Assembly: GCA_051880375.1 (NCBI GenBank)
Contig: JBJENV010000063.1
Coordinates: 1-52,112, forward strand
Origin: SIG299 sp051880375
Lineage (GTDB): Bacteria; Bacillota; Clostridia; Lachnospirales; Lachnospiraceae
Length of the DNA stretch: 52,112 nucleotides
Direction of reading: 5' to 3'
In this document: positions 16,221-24,085 of the stretch, one piece after another
Numbering within the stretch: position 1 is the first letter of the stretch
How the letters are laid out: every line of letters starts with the position of its first letter
Position numbers and translations under genes: made by a program
Notes under the pieces: generated by a model
Databases searched by the model: none
What the model was told of the DNA's origin: nothing
The model's input: the letters and a program-made list of their open reading frames with translations, nothing else

Positions 16221-16227
16221 TATAATT

Positions 16228-16256
16228 ATATTAACAAATCATAGAAAATGTGTCAA
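16228..16256 (-). promoter_or_regulatory. Promoter of the structured RNA
   Basis: A perfect TTGACA (16251-16256), a 17-base spacer and TAATAT (16228-16233) on the minus strand predict a transcript start near 16220, at the base of the first RNA hairpin. Confidence 0.75.
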
Positions 16257-16511
16257 GCCAAAACAGGTAATTTTTACGCTATTTTCAAGCATTTTTTGAC
16301 CTTTACCTCTTCTATGATGATATACTATTATGTCCAATAGAGCAACCATTTTATAATAATTTATGTAAAACTTTTTTTATTTTTACTATATCATCTCAGC
16401 TGATATCTTAAGTAATATTTGGCAACGGAAACAAAAACAACTGCTGTTTATTCCGTAATCCCCGAAACATCTGGTATTCTTATTCGTAAAGGGAAAATTG
16501 GGATAAAAAAA
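16257..16511. other. Non-coding AT-rich stretch before the RNA promoter
   Basis: This is the remainder of a 562-base stretch without protein genes (16000-16561). It is very AT-rich with many A and T runs. I see no frame longer than about 20 codons with a credible start, no tRNA and no clear repeat. It is the junction between the accessory block and the conserved rpmF end, and a plausible place for an insertion boundary. Confidence 0.5.
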
Positions 16512-16541
16512 TCAAGGGTTCATATTTCTACAAACCCTTGA
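16512..16541 (-). terminator. Terminator of yceD-rpmF
   Basis: The arms TCAAGGGTT (16512-16520) and AACCCTTGA (16533-16541) pair perfectly, and a run of seven T follows on the minus strand. This is a textbook intrinsic terminator 21 bases after the rpmF stop. Confidence 0.93.
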
Positions 16542-16561
16542 CTCTACTAACTCTTCTTTCA

Positions 16562-16744
16562 CTACTCAGCTGCGATGATCTCCTTCTTGTTGTAAGAACC
16601 GCAAGCCTTGCATACTCTGTGTGGCATCATTAATTCACCGCACTTGCTGCACTTAACAAGGTTTGGAGCAGTCATTTTCCAGTTTGCTCTGCGACTGTCT
16701 CTTCTAGCCTTGGAATGTTTATTCTTCGGACAGATAGCTCCCAT
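16562..16744 (-). CDS. rpmF: 50S ribosomal protein L32
   Basis: The 60-residue large-subunit protein L32, in the zinc-binding form: CSKC near residue 32 and CKAC near residue 45 make the ribbon. The N-terminus (ICPKNKHSKARRDSRRANWK) is typical, apart from I-C where many L32 proteins have V-P. It lies 2 bases after yceD, the usual pair, and ends at a strong terminator. In many Firmicutes plsX follows here; instead the accessory block begins. Confidence 0.97.
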   Translation of the reverse strand: MGAICPKNKHSKARRDSRRANWKMTAPNLVKCSKCGELMMPHRVCKACGSYNKKEIIAAE

Positions 16745-16746
16745 GA

Positions 16747-17274
16747 TTACACCTCCTTAACGTTGTTAAAAATATCTCGGATAACAGACATTCTTGGATC
16801 TGGCTCTGTACGGTCGCACCCGCACTCTCCCTGATTTAAGTTTGCACCGCAAACCTTACAGATTCCTTTGCAGTCTTCCTGACACAGAACCTTCATTGGG
16901 AAACCAAGCAAGATTTCTTCGTAGGCCATACGGTCTACGTCTAAATCGTATCCGTCAATATAACTTGTTTCGTTCAAATCCTTAATGCGCTCTTCCTCGT
17001 TCTCATTGAAGTTTACTTCCGTTTCCACAGAAATCGGAATTTCTACGGCAACCTCCTGTAAGCAACGATCACAGGGAACGGTAAGCACTACGCGGCTCTC
17101 CATCGCAATTTTCACCTTTCTGCCGCCCAAATTGGTCAATGTAAGTGCCGCATCATCCTTTTCTACGATTGGATAAGTGACACCTGCACGGGTAAAGCTC
17201 ACCATTTCCAAAAGAACAGTTCTCTTTTGTACCCCTGCCGACAGGTTCATAATCTCAGATAAAGAAACCAGCAT
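16747..17274 (-). CDS. YceD/DUF177 family protein
   Basis: A 175-residue protein of the DUF177/YceD family, encoded next to rpmF in most bacteria. In proteobacteria YceD is linked to 23S rRNA maturation; the role in Clostridia is not established. The C-terminus carries four cysteine positions (LCQEDC, CKVCG, CGCDR) that could bind zinc, and an earlier CDRC pair is also present. The ATG has an AAAGGTTG ribosome binding site and a consensus promoter (17316-17344) only 42 bases upstream. Confidence 0.88.
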   Translation of the reverse strand: MLVSLSEIMNLSAGVQKRTVLLEMVSFTRAGVTYPIVEKDDAALTLTNLGGRKVKIAMESRVVLTVPCDRCLQEVAVEIPISVETEVNFNENEEERIKDLNETSYIDGYDLDVDRMAYEEILLGFPMKVLCQEDCKGICKVCGANLNQGECGCDRTEPDPRMSVIRDIFNNVKEV

Positions 17275-17311
17275 AATTCAACCTTTCTTATGCACATTAA
17301 AACTCACATTT

Positions 17312-17344
17312 TGATATTATAATATCATATCTTGTGTTTGTCAA
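17312..17344 (-). promoter_or_regulatory. Consensus promoter of yceD-rpmF with an overlapping palindrome
   Basis: TTGACA (17339-17344), a 17-base spacer and TATAAT (17316-17321) are a perfect sigma-A promoter on the minus strand. A perfect 16-base palindrome, TGATATTATAATATCA (17312-17327), covers the -10 box and is a candidate repressor site. Confidence 0.85.
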
Positions 17345-17361
17345 TCACTTTTTTTCAAGAA

Positions 17362-18549
17362 TTAGATTAATGCAACGGTTTCTCTTGCAATCGCAAGTTC
17401 CTCGTTGGTCGGGATAACCATGACCTTAACCTTGGAATCTGCGGTAGAAATGATGGTTTCCTTGCCGCGGATAGCATTCTGTTCTTCATCAAGTGCAATT
17501 CCGAGGTAGCCAAGGTACGAGCAGACGTTACGGCGCATGTTCTTATCGTTCTCACCAAGACCTGCGGTAAATGCAATCGCATCTACACCGTTCATGGCTG
17601 CAACGTAGGAACCGATGTACTTTGCTACACGATAGCAGAATACGTTGAATGCATCCTTCGCTCTCTGGTTGCCTTCATTTGAAGCCTTTTCCAGATCACG
17701 GAAGTCGGAGGATACGCCGGACATGCCGTATACACCGGACTTCTTATTTAAAATTGTCATAATCTCGTCAATCGACTTGTTTTCCTTGTGAGCGATAAAC
17801 TCAAGGATTGCCGGGTCAAGGTCGCCGCTTCTCGTTCCCATGATAAGACCTTCCAACGGAGTAAGTCCCATCGAGGTATCTACGGATTCGCCGTTCTTTA
17901 CCGCCGTGATGCTGGCACCGTTACCCAGGTGGCAGACAATGACCTTGGAATTCTTGGCATCAAGACCTGCAATGTCAATCGCTCTCTTGGATACAAAGCT
18001 GTGGCTTGTACCGTGGAAGCCGTATCTTCTGATTTTGTAGTTATCATAATATTCATGCGGAATGCCGTAAAGATAAGCTTCCTTCGGCATCGTCTGATGG
18101 AACGCGGTATCAAATACAGCTACCATCGGAACACCCGGCATAATGCTGCGGCATGCGTTGATACCGATTAAATTTGCCGGATTGTGCAGCGGAGCGAGGT
18201 CGTTGCACTCGGTAATTGCTTCAATCACTTCATCCGTAATCACAACGGAGGATGCGAACTTCTCGCCGCCGTGTACGACTCTGTGACCGATGGCACCGAT
18301 TTCGTCCAGAGAAGAAATTACACCGTAATTCTTATCCGTAAGAGCTGCAAGAACGCTCTGGATCGCTACCTCATGGTTTGGAAGCGGGTCGTTTAATACT
18401 ACCTTTTCACCGCCTGCCGGAGTATGATTTAAACGTCCGTCGATACCGATTCTTTCGCAAAGGCCGACGGCCAGTGCCTTTTCACTTTCAGAATCAATTA
18501 ACTGATATTTTAAAGAAGAACTTCCGCAGTTTACTACTAAAACTTTCAT
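17362..18549 (-). CDS. ackA: Acetate kinase
   Basis: Acetate kinase converts acetyl phosphate and ADP to acetate and ATP, the last energy-yielding step of acetate fermentation. The 395 residues match the family length. Visible signatures are VLVVNCGSSSLKY at the N-terminus, VFDTAFHQTMP near residue 147, the phosphate-loop-like HLGNGAS near residue 207, and FTAGLGEN near residue 325. It starts 21 bases after pta ends, so pta-ackA is one operon. No terminator is visible between ackA and the yceD promoter, so read-through into yceD-rpmF is likely. Confidence 0.98.
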   Translation of the reverse strand: MKVLVVNCGSSSLKYQLIDSESEKALAVGLCERIGIDGRLNHTPAGGEKVVLNDPLPNHEVAIQSVLAALTDKNYGVISSLDEIGAIGHRVVHGGEKFASSVVITDEVIEAITECNDLAPLHNPANLIGINACRSIMPGVPMVAVFDTAFHQTMPKEAYLYGIPHEYYDNYKIRRYGFHGTSHSFVSKRAIDIAGLDAKNSKVIVCHLGNGASITAVKNGESVDTSMGLTPLEGLIMGTRSGDLDPAILEFIAHKENKSIDEIMTILNKKSGVYGMSGVSSDFRDLEKASNEGNQRAKDAFNVFCYRVAKYIGSYVAAMNGVDAIAFTAGLGENDKNMRRNVCSYLGYLGIALDEEQNAIRGKETIISTADSKVKVMVIPTNEELAIARETVALI

Positions 18550-18570
18550 TGTACTATTCCTTTCCGAACT

Positions 18571-19566
18571 TTATTTTGCCTGTGCCTGAACAGCGGTGAT
18601 TGCTACTACGCCTACGATATCGTCTGCGGAGCAGCCTCTGGAGAGGTCGTTGACCGGAGCTGCGATACCCTGTGTGATAGGTCCGTAGGCTTCTGCCTTG
18701 GCAAGTCTCTGAGCAAGCTTGTAGCCGATGTTGCCTGCATCCAAATCAGGGAAAATCAGAACGTTTGCGTGGCCTGCGATTTCGCTGCCCGGAGCCTTGG
18801 AAGCGCCGACAGACGGAACAATGGCTGCATCCAGCTGAAGTTCGCCGTCTATCTTGATATTCGGATACTGCTCCTTAGCGATTCTTGTTGCTTCCACTAC
18901 CTTATCCACATCTGCATGCTTTGCACTTCCCTTTGTGGAGTGGGACAGCATGGCAACCCTAGCCTCTTCTCCTACCAGAAGTTCAAAGCTCTTTGCGGAG
19001 CTCTCTGCAATGGCTGCAAGCTCTTCCGGATTCGGATTCTGAACAAGACCGGAATCTCCGAAAATAAAGGTGCCGTTTGCACCGTATTCGCAGTTCGGAA
19101 CTACAATAACGAAGAAAGCGGAAACTAACTTTGTGCCAGGTGCCGTCTTTAAAATCTGAAGGCACGGACGAAGTGTATTTGCCGTGGAGTGGCATGCGCC
19201 GGAAACAACGCCGTCTGCATCCCCCATCTTTACCATCATAACCGCAAAGGTAGTATAATCGGTTGTAAGTGCTTCTCTTGCCTTTTCCGGAGTCATACCC
19301 TTTGCCTGTCTTAATTCTACAAGCTTGTCAATGTAGCTCTGCAACTTATCCGTAGTATGCGGATTGATTCTCTGTGCCTTCGAAATGTCAAGACCTGCCG
19401 CGTTCTTTTCAATTTCTTCATCCGTACCTACCAAAATAATGTTGGCATTACCCTCTGCCAGTGTGATGGCTGCTGCCTCCAGTGTTCTTCTGTCTTCTGT
19501 CTCAGGTAAAACGATTGTCTTTAAATTCTGTCTTGCTCTTACTTTGATGCCGTCAATAAAGCCCAT
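18571..19566 (-). CDS. pta: Phosphate acetyltransferase
   Basis: Phosphotransacetylase moves the acetyl group from acetyl-CoA to phosphate, giving the acetyl phosphate used by AckA. At 331 residues this is the short, single-domain Pta form lacking the N-terminal regulatory domain of enterobacteria. Typical segments include IVLPETEDRRTLEAA, GMTPEKAREAL, VSGACHSTANTLRP and DGELQLDAAIVPSVG. The promoter at 19709-19737 leaves a leader of about 140 bases. It is the first gene of pta-ackA. Confidence 0.98.
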   Translation of the reverse strand: MGFIDGIKVRARQNLKTIVLPETEDRRTLEAAAITLAEGNANIILVGTDEEIEKNAAGLDISKAQRINPHTTDKLQSYIDKLVELRQAKGMTPEKAREALTTDYTTFAVMMVKMGDADGVVSGACHSTANTLRPCLQILKTAPGTKLVSAFFVIVVPNCEYGANGTFIFGDSGLVQNPNPEELAAIAESSAKSFELLVGEEARVAMLSHSTKGSAKHADVDKVVEATRIAKEQYPNIKIDGELQLDAAIVPSVGASKAPGSEIAGHANVLIFPDLDAGNIGYKLAQRLAKAEAYGPITQGIAAPVNDLSRGCSADDIVGVVAITAVQAQAK

Positions 19567-19708
19567 GATAGTTCTCCTTTCTTATTTTCATATACAGTGT
19601 TACGTTCCGGTAATACTTACCTACGCTATGTACATGATGCATTTGTACTTCATACGAAACCCGGTGTTTTGCCCGTCTGCATGTCTGCACAAACGACTTC
19701 TACGATAG

Positions 19709-19737
19709 ATTATAGTCCAAACTCTCTCTTTGTACAA
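19709..19737 (-). promoter_or_regulatory. Promoter of pta-ackA
   Basis: TTGTAC (19732-19737), a 17-base spacer and TATAAT (19709-19714) on the minus strand, about 143 bases before the pta start. The long leader shows no recognised riboswitch. Confidence 0.7.
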
Positions 19738-19786
19738 GCCATGAATTTCAATTTTTCAAAAAAATCATGAAATACAGATTCATAAA

Positions 19787-19815
19787 TTTACAGATTGCGC
19801 ACACCATGATAAAAT
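19787..19815 (+). promoter_or_regulatory. Promoter of tmcAL
   Basis: TTTACA (19787-19792), a 17-base spacer and TAAAAT (19810-19815), 33 bases before the tmcAL ATG and divergent from pta. Confidence 0.65.
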
Positions 19816-19848
19816 AGAAAATATCTCGAAAGCAGGAGGCAACCATCC

Positions 19849-21099
19849 ATGAAAATCGCCGCGATTATCGCTGAATATAATCCGTTCCACAACGGTCACC
19901 TCTATCTTGCAGAACAGGTAAAGAAGGAAACCGGTGCCGACTATCTGATTGCCGTTATGAGCGGTGACTTTACCGAGCGCGGTCTTCCTGCGTTCTGTGA
20001 CAAATTTGCACGTGCCAAAATGGCATTACTTGGCGGCGTGGATGCCGTTTTTGAGCTTCCGGTGCTTTATGCGACCTCCAGTGCGGAACGCTTTGCCAGA
20101 GGCAGCGTCTCTTTGCTGACCGCCCTTTCCTGCGTGGACGTGCTTGCCTTTGGCAGCGAATGCGGCAATATCGAAAGTTTAGATGCAGCTGCCTCCTTTC
20201 TTCGTTCTGAACCTGAAAGCTATAAAAAAAAGCTTCTCCAATATCAGAAGCTTGGCTATTCCTATCCGCATGCACTCGGAAAGGCAGCTTCTGCACATGC
20301 CGCAGAAAACGGCTTTTCCACAGAACTTTTGAAAACGCCGAACAATCTGCTTGCCGTGGAATATCTCAAAGCTTTGAAGCATTTTAACTCTTCCATCACT
20401 CCCTATACCACGGCACGTATCGGGACCGGCTACCATGACACGAAGCCTGTATCGGACTCCGCAACAAAGCGTACTTATGCAGGTGCCGGAGCAATCCGTG
20501 AACTGCTTTCTACCGAAACCGGAAGCATTGCTTCCGTCGCCCCTCTGCTCCCTCCGGAAATTTATCGGGAAATTGCTTCCTGCTACGGTATTTCCTGTCC
20601 GATTGCATTGGATGACTTTTCTCTGTTGCTTTCCTACCGTCTGTCACTGGAAACCGCAGAATCGCTTACCGCGTATCTGGATGTATCAAAGGAACTTGCA
20701 AACCGTATCAAATCTGTTGGCACGGACTTTTTAAGCTTTACCGGTCTTATTCAGGAAATCAAGCACAAGCAGCTGACCTTTGCCCGTATTAACCGGGCAC
20801 TGACGCACGTTCTGCTTAACATTCCGGAAGAACTGCTTCACACGGTAGGAACAAAAACGCCGTATGCAAGACTGCTTGCAATGAAAAGAAGCGCATCTCC
20901 GCTTCTGAGAGAAATCAAACGACAGTCTGATATTCCGGTTATCACAAAAGCCGCTGATGCAGGTAAGGTACTTTCTCCCGAAGCACTTCGCCTGTTTACG
21001 CTGGATCTTTCGTCAGCCGACCTGTATTCCAAAGTAACTGTCTCAAAATACCGTTCTGCTTACGTGGAGGATATCCGACGTTCTGTCGTACTATGGTAG
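19849..21099 (+). CDS. tmcAL: tRNA(Met) cytidine acetate ligase
   Basis: TmcAL (formerly YlbM/DUF795) uses acetate and ATP to make N4-acetylcytidine at the wobble position of elongator tRNA(Met). The 416-residue protein begins IAAIIAEYNPFHNGHLYL, with the HxGH nucleotidyltransferase motif, followed by VMSGDFTERGLPAFCDK and AFGSECGNI. An AGGAGG ribosome binding site precedes the ATG. Its neighbourhood (acetate kinase on one side, ylbJ on the other) fits: ylbM and ylbJ are also close in Bacillus. A hairpin at 21141-21176 separates it from ylbJ. Confidence 0.95.
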   Translation: MKIAAIIAEYNPFHNGHLYLAEQVKKETGADYLIAVMSGDFTERGLPAFCDKFARAKMALLGGVDAVFELPVLYATSSAERFARGSVSLLTALSCVDVLAFGSECGNIESLDAAASFLRSEPESYKKKLLQYQKLGYSYPHALGKAASAHAAENGFSTELLKTPNNLLAVEYLKALKHFNSSITPYTTARIGTGYHDTKPVSDSATKRTYAGAGAIRELLSTETGSIASVAPLLPPEIYREIASCYGISCPIALDDFSLLLSYRLSLETAESLTAYLDVSKELANRIKSVGTDFLSFTGLIQEIKHKQLTFARINRALTHVLLNIPEELLHTVGTKTPYARLLAMKRSASPLLREIKRQSDIPVITKAADAGKVLSPEALRLFTLDLSSADLYSKVTVSKYRSAYVEDIRRSVVLW

Positions 21100-21140
21100 C
21101 TTTAGTGAGTTATCAGATTATTTGAAATAAACCGTCCGGC

Positions 21141-21176
21141 TCTCTCATACACTGTACCAGTATGCTGTATGAGGGA
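21141..21176 (+). promoter_or_regulatory. Hairpin that covers the ylbJ ribosome binding site
   Basis: CTCATACA (21144-21151) pairs perfectly with TGTATGAG (21166-21173), extended by three more pairs to include the GGGAG ribosome binding site of ylbJ. TTATTTTATG follows. It could act as a terminator for tmcAL or as a translational block on ylbJ. Confidence 0.6.
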
Positions 21177-21184
21177 GTTATTTT

Positions 21185-22138
21185 ATGAAACGCTTTTTTT
21201 CTGTTGTCCTGCTGTCCGGTACGATGCTTCTGTTCCTTCTCTTTCCGTCATCTTCGCTTCAGGGTGCCAAAAACGGTCTTCTGCTTTGGTTTCACCAGGT
21301 ACTTCCCTCCCTACTTCCGTTTTTCATTCTGACAAAGCTCCTTGTTTCACTCGGCTTGCACCGCACACTCGGAAAACTGCTCTACCCGCTGCTCCATCCT
21401 CTGTTTTTCTTCAGTTCCTCCGGCTGTTTTGCATTTGTTACAGGTCTGCTCTCCGGTCTGCCTCTCGGTGCCAAAAACATTTCGGAACTCTACGAAAATG
21501 ATGAAATTTCCAAAAGAGAATCCATTCTTTTACTCGCTCTTTGCAGCAATCCAAGTCCGATGTTTTTAATCAGCTACGCCGGAATTGCCCAGCTAAATCG
21601 AACTGACAGACCCTATCTTGTCCTGCTGTTTGTTTTAGCATCCGCCCTGCTAAACTACCTTGTCTGCCGGATATTGTTTTATGCCTTACAACCTACTGAT
21701 GCCTCAGAAGCAGAAAAAAACGCTCACCCTGCAGAAACCGGAAACACAGACTTTTCGTTTGCCCTTCTGGATACCTGCATGATGAGCGGCTTTGAAGCCG
21801 TCACAAAAATCGGCGGTTACATTATTCTTTTTAACATGTATGCTGCAGTTCTGCCAAAACTCCTTCCTTTCCCGGAAGGCTCCCTGCTTCCTATGCTGCC
21901 GCTTTGCGCACTGGAAATGACCACCGGCATTGCTTCGGTATGCAGCTTTTTACAGGATACAAATCTGGCACTTCTGATTGTTGTCGGTACTTCCTGCTTT
22001 GGAGGACTGTCAGGACTTGCACAGACGAAAAGCGTTTTGTCACGCGAAATTCTTTCTTTCGGCAGACTTCTGTTATTAAAGCTCGGTCAATGCGTGCTTG
22101 GCGTACTGCTTGTGCTTTTGTATCTTCAGTTTTGCTGA
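21185..22138 (+). CDS. ylbJ: YlbJ-like sporulation membrane protein
   Basis: A 317-residue polytopic membrane protein of the YlbJ family (nucleoside-recognition/gate-like fold), needed in Bacillus for spore cortex formation. Features are about eight hydrophobic segments, the LPSLLPFFILTKLL segment near residue 40 and the GLLSGLPLGAKN motif near residue 90. A soluble insert lies at ~175-195. It follows tmcAL by 85 bases, with a hairpin over its ribosome binding site. It probably sits in the mother-cell membrane during sporulation; the transported or sensed ligand is unknown. Confidence 0.85.
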   Translation: MKRFFSVVLLSGTMLLFLLFPSSSLQGAKNGLLLWFHQVLPSLLPFFILTKLLVSLGLHRTLGKLLYPLLHPLFFFSSSGCFAFVTGLLSGLPLGAKNISELYENDEISKRESILLLALCSNPSPMFLISYAGIAQLNRTDRPYLVLLFVLASALLNYLVCRILFYALQPTDASEAEKNAHPAETGNTDFSFALLDTCMMSGFEAVTKIGGYIILFNMYAAVLPKLLPFPEGSLLPMLPLCALEMTTGIASVCSFLQDTNLALLIVVGTSCFGGLSGLAQTKSVLSREILSFGRLLLLKLGQCVLGVLLVLLYLQFC

Positions 22139-22162
22139 CTCTGTTTCCGAAAGTAAAAATGC

Positions 22163-22825
22163 TTAATCAATATTACGCAGGAAATCGTCACCGTTTAAAT
22201 CATCATAAGCAGTGTCATCATCTCCGGCATAATACTCCTCCGGCGTCTGCTCCTTCGCCGGTGCCTCTGCTGCCTGCGGAGCAACATCCTCACAGAGTTC
22301 TCTGCGGTTTTCGCTTACAATGTCCAGATTCTGACGAATCGAAGTGAGCAGTGCCTCGCTCTTGTTTCTAGTATCTTCATAAGCCATTGACATCACCCGC
22401 TCCATTTCTGCCAGCATGTCATTTGTGTAAGCCAATGCTCCGGTGCGAATCTGCTCTGCATCACGATTGACTGCCTGCATGATGCTGTCAGCCTCCTGTG
22501 TCGCTCTGGAAACCATTTCATTTGCCTGAAGATAGGCCTGACGCATAATTTCGCTGTCATGCACCAGAGTCTCTGCCTGAAGCTTTGCATCTGCAATAAT
22601 CTTGTCCGCCTGCTCCTGGGCATTTGCCAATATTGCATCACGGTTCACTAACATCTTCTGGCAACGCTTAATTTCATCCGGCACTCGCAGGCGCAGCTCA
22701 TCCAGTAAATCATACAGTTCATCCTTTGGCACAATGACCTGCGACGTAGAAAAGCCTTTCGGCTTACAACTCTCGATATATTCATAGATGTTATCAATCA
22801 ACTGCTCAATTTTATTGGAACTCAT
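22163..22825 (-). CDS. Coiled-coil protein next to coaD (V-ATPase subunit H-like)
   Basis: A 220-residue protein dominated by a long, Ala/Glu/Gln-rich coiled coil (residues ~55-150: LANAQEQADKIIADAK and repeats of that type), with an acidic, disordered C-terminal tail. In Clostridia such genes are annotated as DivIVA-like or vacuolar-type ATP synthase subunit H-like; the similarity may be only compositional. It overlaps coaD by 4 bases (ATGA) and is the last gene of rsmD-coaD. The function is unknown; a role in cell shape or division is possible but not shown by the sequence. Confidence 0.65.
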   Translation of the reverse strand: MSSNKIEQLIDNIYEYIESCKPKGFSTSQVIVPKDELYDLLDELRLRVPDEIKRCQKMLVNRDAILANAQEQADKIIADAKLQAETLVHDSEIMRQAYLQANEMVSRATQEADSIMQAVNRDAEQIRTGALAYTNDMLAEMERVMSMAYEDTRNKSEALLTSIRQNLDIVSENRRELCEDVAPQAAEAPAKEQTPEEYYAGDDDTAYDDLNGDDFLRNID

Positions 22826-23310
22826 GGCTGCTTCCTCCCTGCCTTTTTATAAATATCATCTACGATGCATTCCGGAACAAACTGCCTGATGTCACCGCCA
22901 TAAGAAGCGATTTCCCTGACAATACTGGAACTCACGTAGGAATATTCTACACTGGTTGTTAAAAATACGGTATCAATGGATGAATCCAGCTTGTGATTGG
23001 TCTGCGCAATCTGAAGCTCGTATTCAAAATCCGTGACCGCCCGAAGCCCCCTGACAAGCACACTGGCATTCCGGCTTTTTGCAAACTCTACCAGTAACCC
23101 GTCATATGCCTCTATTGTAATATTAGGAATGTCCTTTGTCACCCGTCTTATAAACTCCACTCTCTCCTCCATGGAAAACAGCGGCTTCTTTGACGAATTG
23201 ACAAGTACACCGATAATCAGTTCATCCACAAGTCTTGAGGCACGATCTATAATGTCTAAATGCCCTCTTGTGACCGGGTCAAAGCTTCCCGGATAAATTC
23301 CGATTCTCAT
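22822..23310 (-). CDS. coaD: Pantetheine-phosphate adenylyltransferase
   Basis: CoaD adenylates 4'-phosphopantetheine to dephospho-CoA, the penultimate step of coenzyme A synthesis. The 162-residue protein starts RIGIYPGSFDPVTRGHLDII, with the T/HxGH motif, and carries the family signature VRGLRAVTDFEYELQIA and the SSSIVREIA motif. Length and motifs are complete. It follows rsmD by 26 bases, a common Firmicute arrangement. Confidence 0.98.
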   Translation of the reverse strand: MRIGIYPGSFDPVTRGHLDIIDRASRLVDELIIGVLVNSSKKPLFSMEERVEFIRRVTKDIPNITIEAYDGLLVEFAKSRNASVLVRGLRAVTDFEYELQIAQTNHKLDSSIDTVFLTTSVEYSYVSSSIVREIASYGGDIRQFVPECIVDDIYKKAGRKQP

Positions 23311-23336
23311 GCGGCTTCTGCCCTTTCTGTCTGCCT

Positions 23337-23909
23337 TTACGCAGGTTCCTTCTGTTTTTTCTGAATAAATACATGCTCGTTATTTTTATACTGCTTTTCA
23401 CGGAATATTTCAAATCCAAGCTCATCCAGGTAAGAAAAATCTGTTTTGAGCGATGCTTCGACCACAATCCATGTATCTTCATCCACAAGATAAGCGGATG
23501 CCGCAAGCAGCGTTAATACCTGCTTTTCCAGTCCCTGGTTGTACGGCGGATCCATAAAAATGATATCAAACGCTTTTTTCTCTTCTTCCAGCGCAAGAAC
23601 TGCCCGATGTACATCCATGGCAAGCACTCTCGCTTTTTCCGTGAGCTTTGTTGTTTTCAGGTTATCGCGGATACACGCCAGTGCTTCCGCCGCATGCTCT
23701 ACCATAACAGCATCTGCTGCTCCGCGGCTTAATGCTTCAATGCCGATTGCTCCGCTCCCGCTGAACAAATCAAGAAAACGGCAGTCTGCCAGATAAGGAT
23801 TTAATATGTTAAACAGTGTTTCCTTGGTCCGGTCGGTTGTCGGCCGTACCGACATTCCTTCTACGGTTTTTAATAAAAGGTGTCTTCTTGACCCTGCAAT
23901 TACTCTCAT
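23337..23909 (-). CDS. rsmD: 16S rRNA (guanine966-N2)-methyltransferase RsmD
   Basis: RsmD methylates G966 of 16S rRNA during 30S assembly. The 190 residues show the start MRVIAGSRRHLLL, the SAM-binding LDLFSGSGAIGIEALSRGA near residue 43 and the catalytic DPPY motif near residue 121 (FMDPPYNQGL). It is the first gene of rsmD-coaD-coiled-coil gene. A promoter TTGAAT-17-TACACT lies at 23962-23990. Confidence 0.96.
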   Translation of the reverse strand: MRVIAGSRRHLLLKTVEGMSVRPTTDRTKETLFNILNPYLADCRFLDLFSGSGAIGIEALSRGAADAVMVEHAAEALACIRDNLKTTKLTEKARVLAMDVHRAVLALEEEKKAFDIIFMDPPYNQGLEKQVLTLLAASAYLVDEDTWIVVEASLKTDFSYLDELGFEIFREKQYKNNEHVFIQKKQKEPA

Positions 23910-23961
23910 ATCTTCACCTCTGTAAACGAAGCACGGACTTCTTTCACCTGCACCTTATATA

Positions 23962-23990
23962 AGTGTACATTATCTTCGACTTAAATTCAA
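23962..23990 (-). promoter_or_regulatory. Promoter of rsmD-coaD
   Basis: TTGAAT (23985-23990), a 17-base spacer and TACACT (23962-23967) on the minus strand, 52 bases before the rsmD start. Confidence 0.6.
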
Positions 23991-24023
23991 CCTTTTCTTA
24001 AAAAACTGATGCAAAAAAAGTAA

Positions 24024-24051
24024 GGCAGAACACCGGTTCCGGTATTCCGCC
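24024..24051 (-). terminator. Terminator of the SASP gene
   Basis: GGCGGAATACCGG and CCGGTGTTCTGCC pair with few mismatches around a 2-base turn; TTACTTTTTTT follows on the minus strand. It lies just before the rsmD promoter. Confidence 0.85.
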
Positions 24052-24085
24052 CCACTTCTTTTCCGTTTTACTTCAGGCTTTCTTT

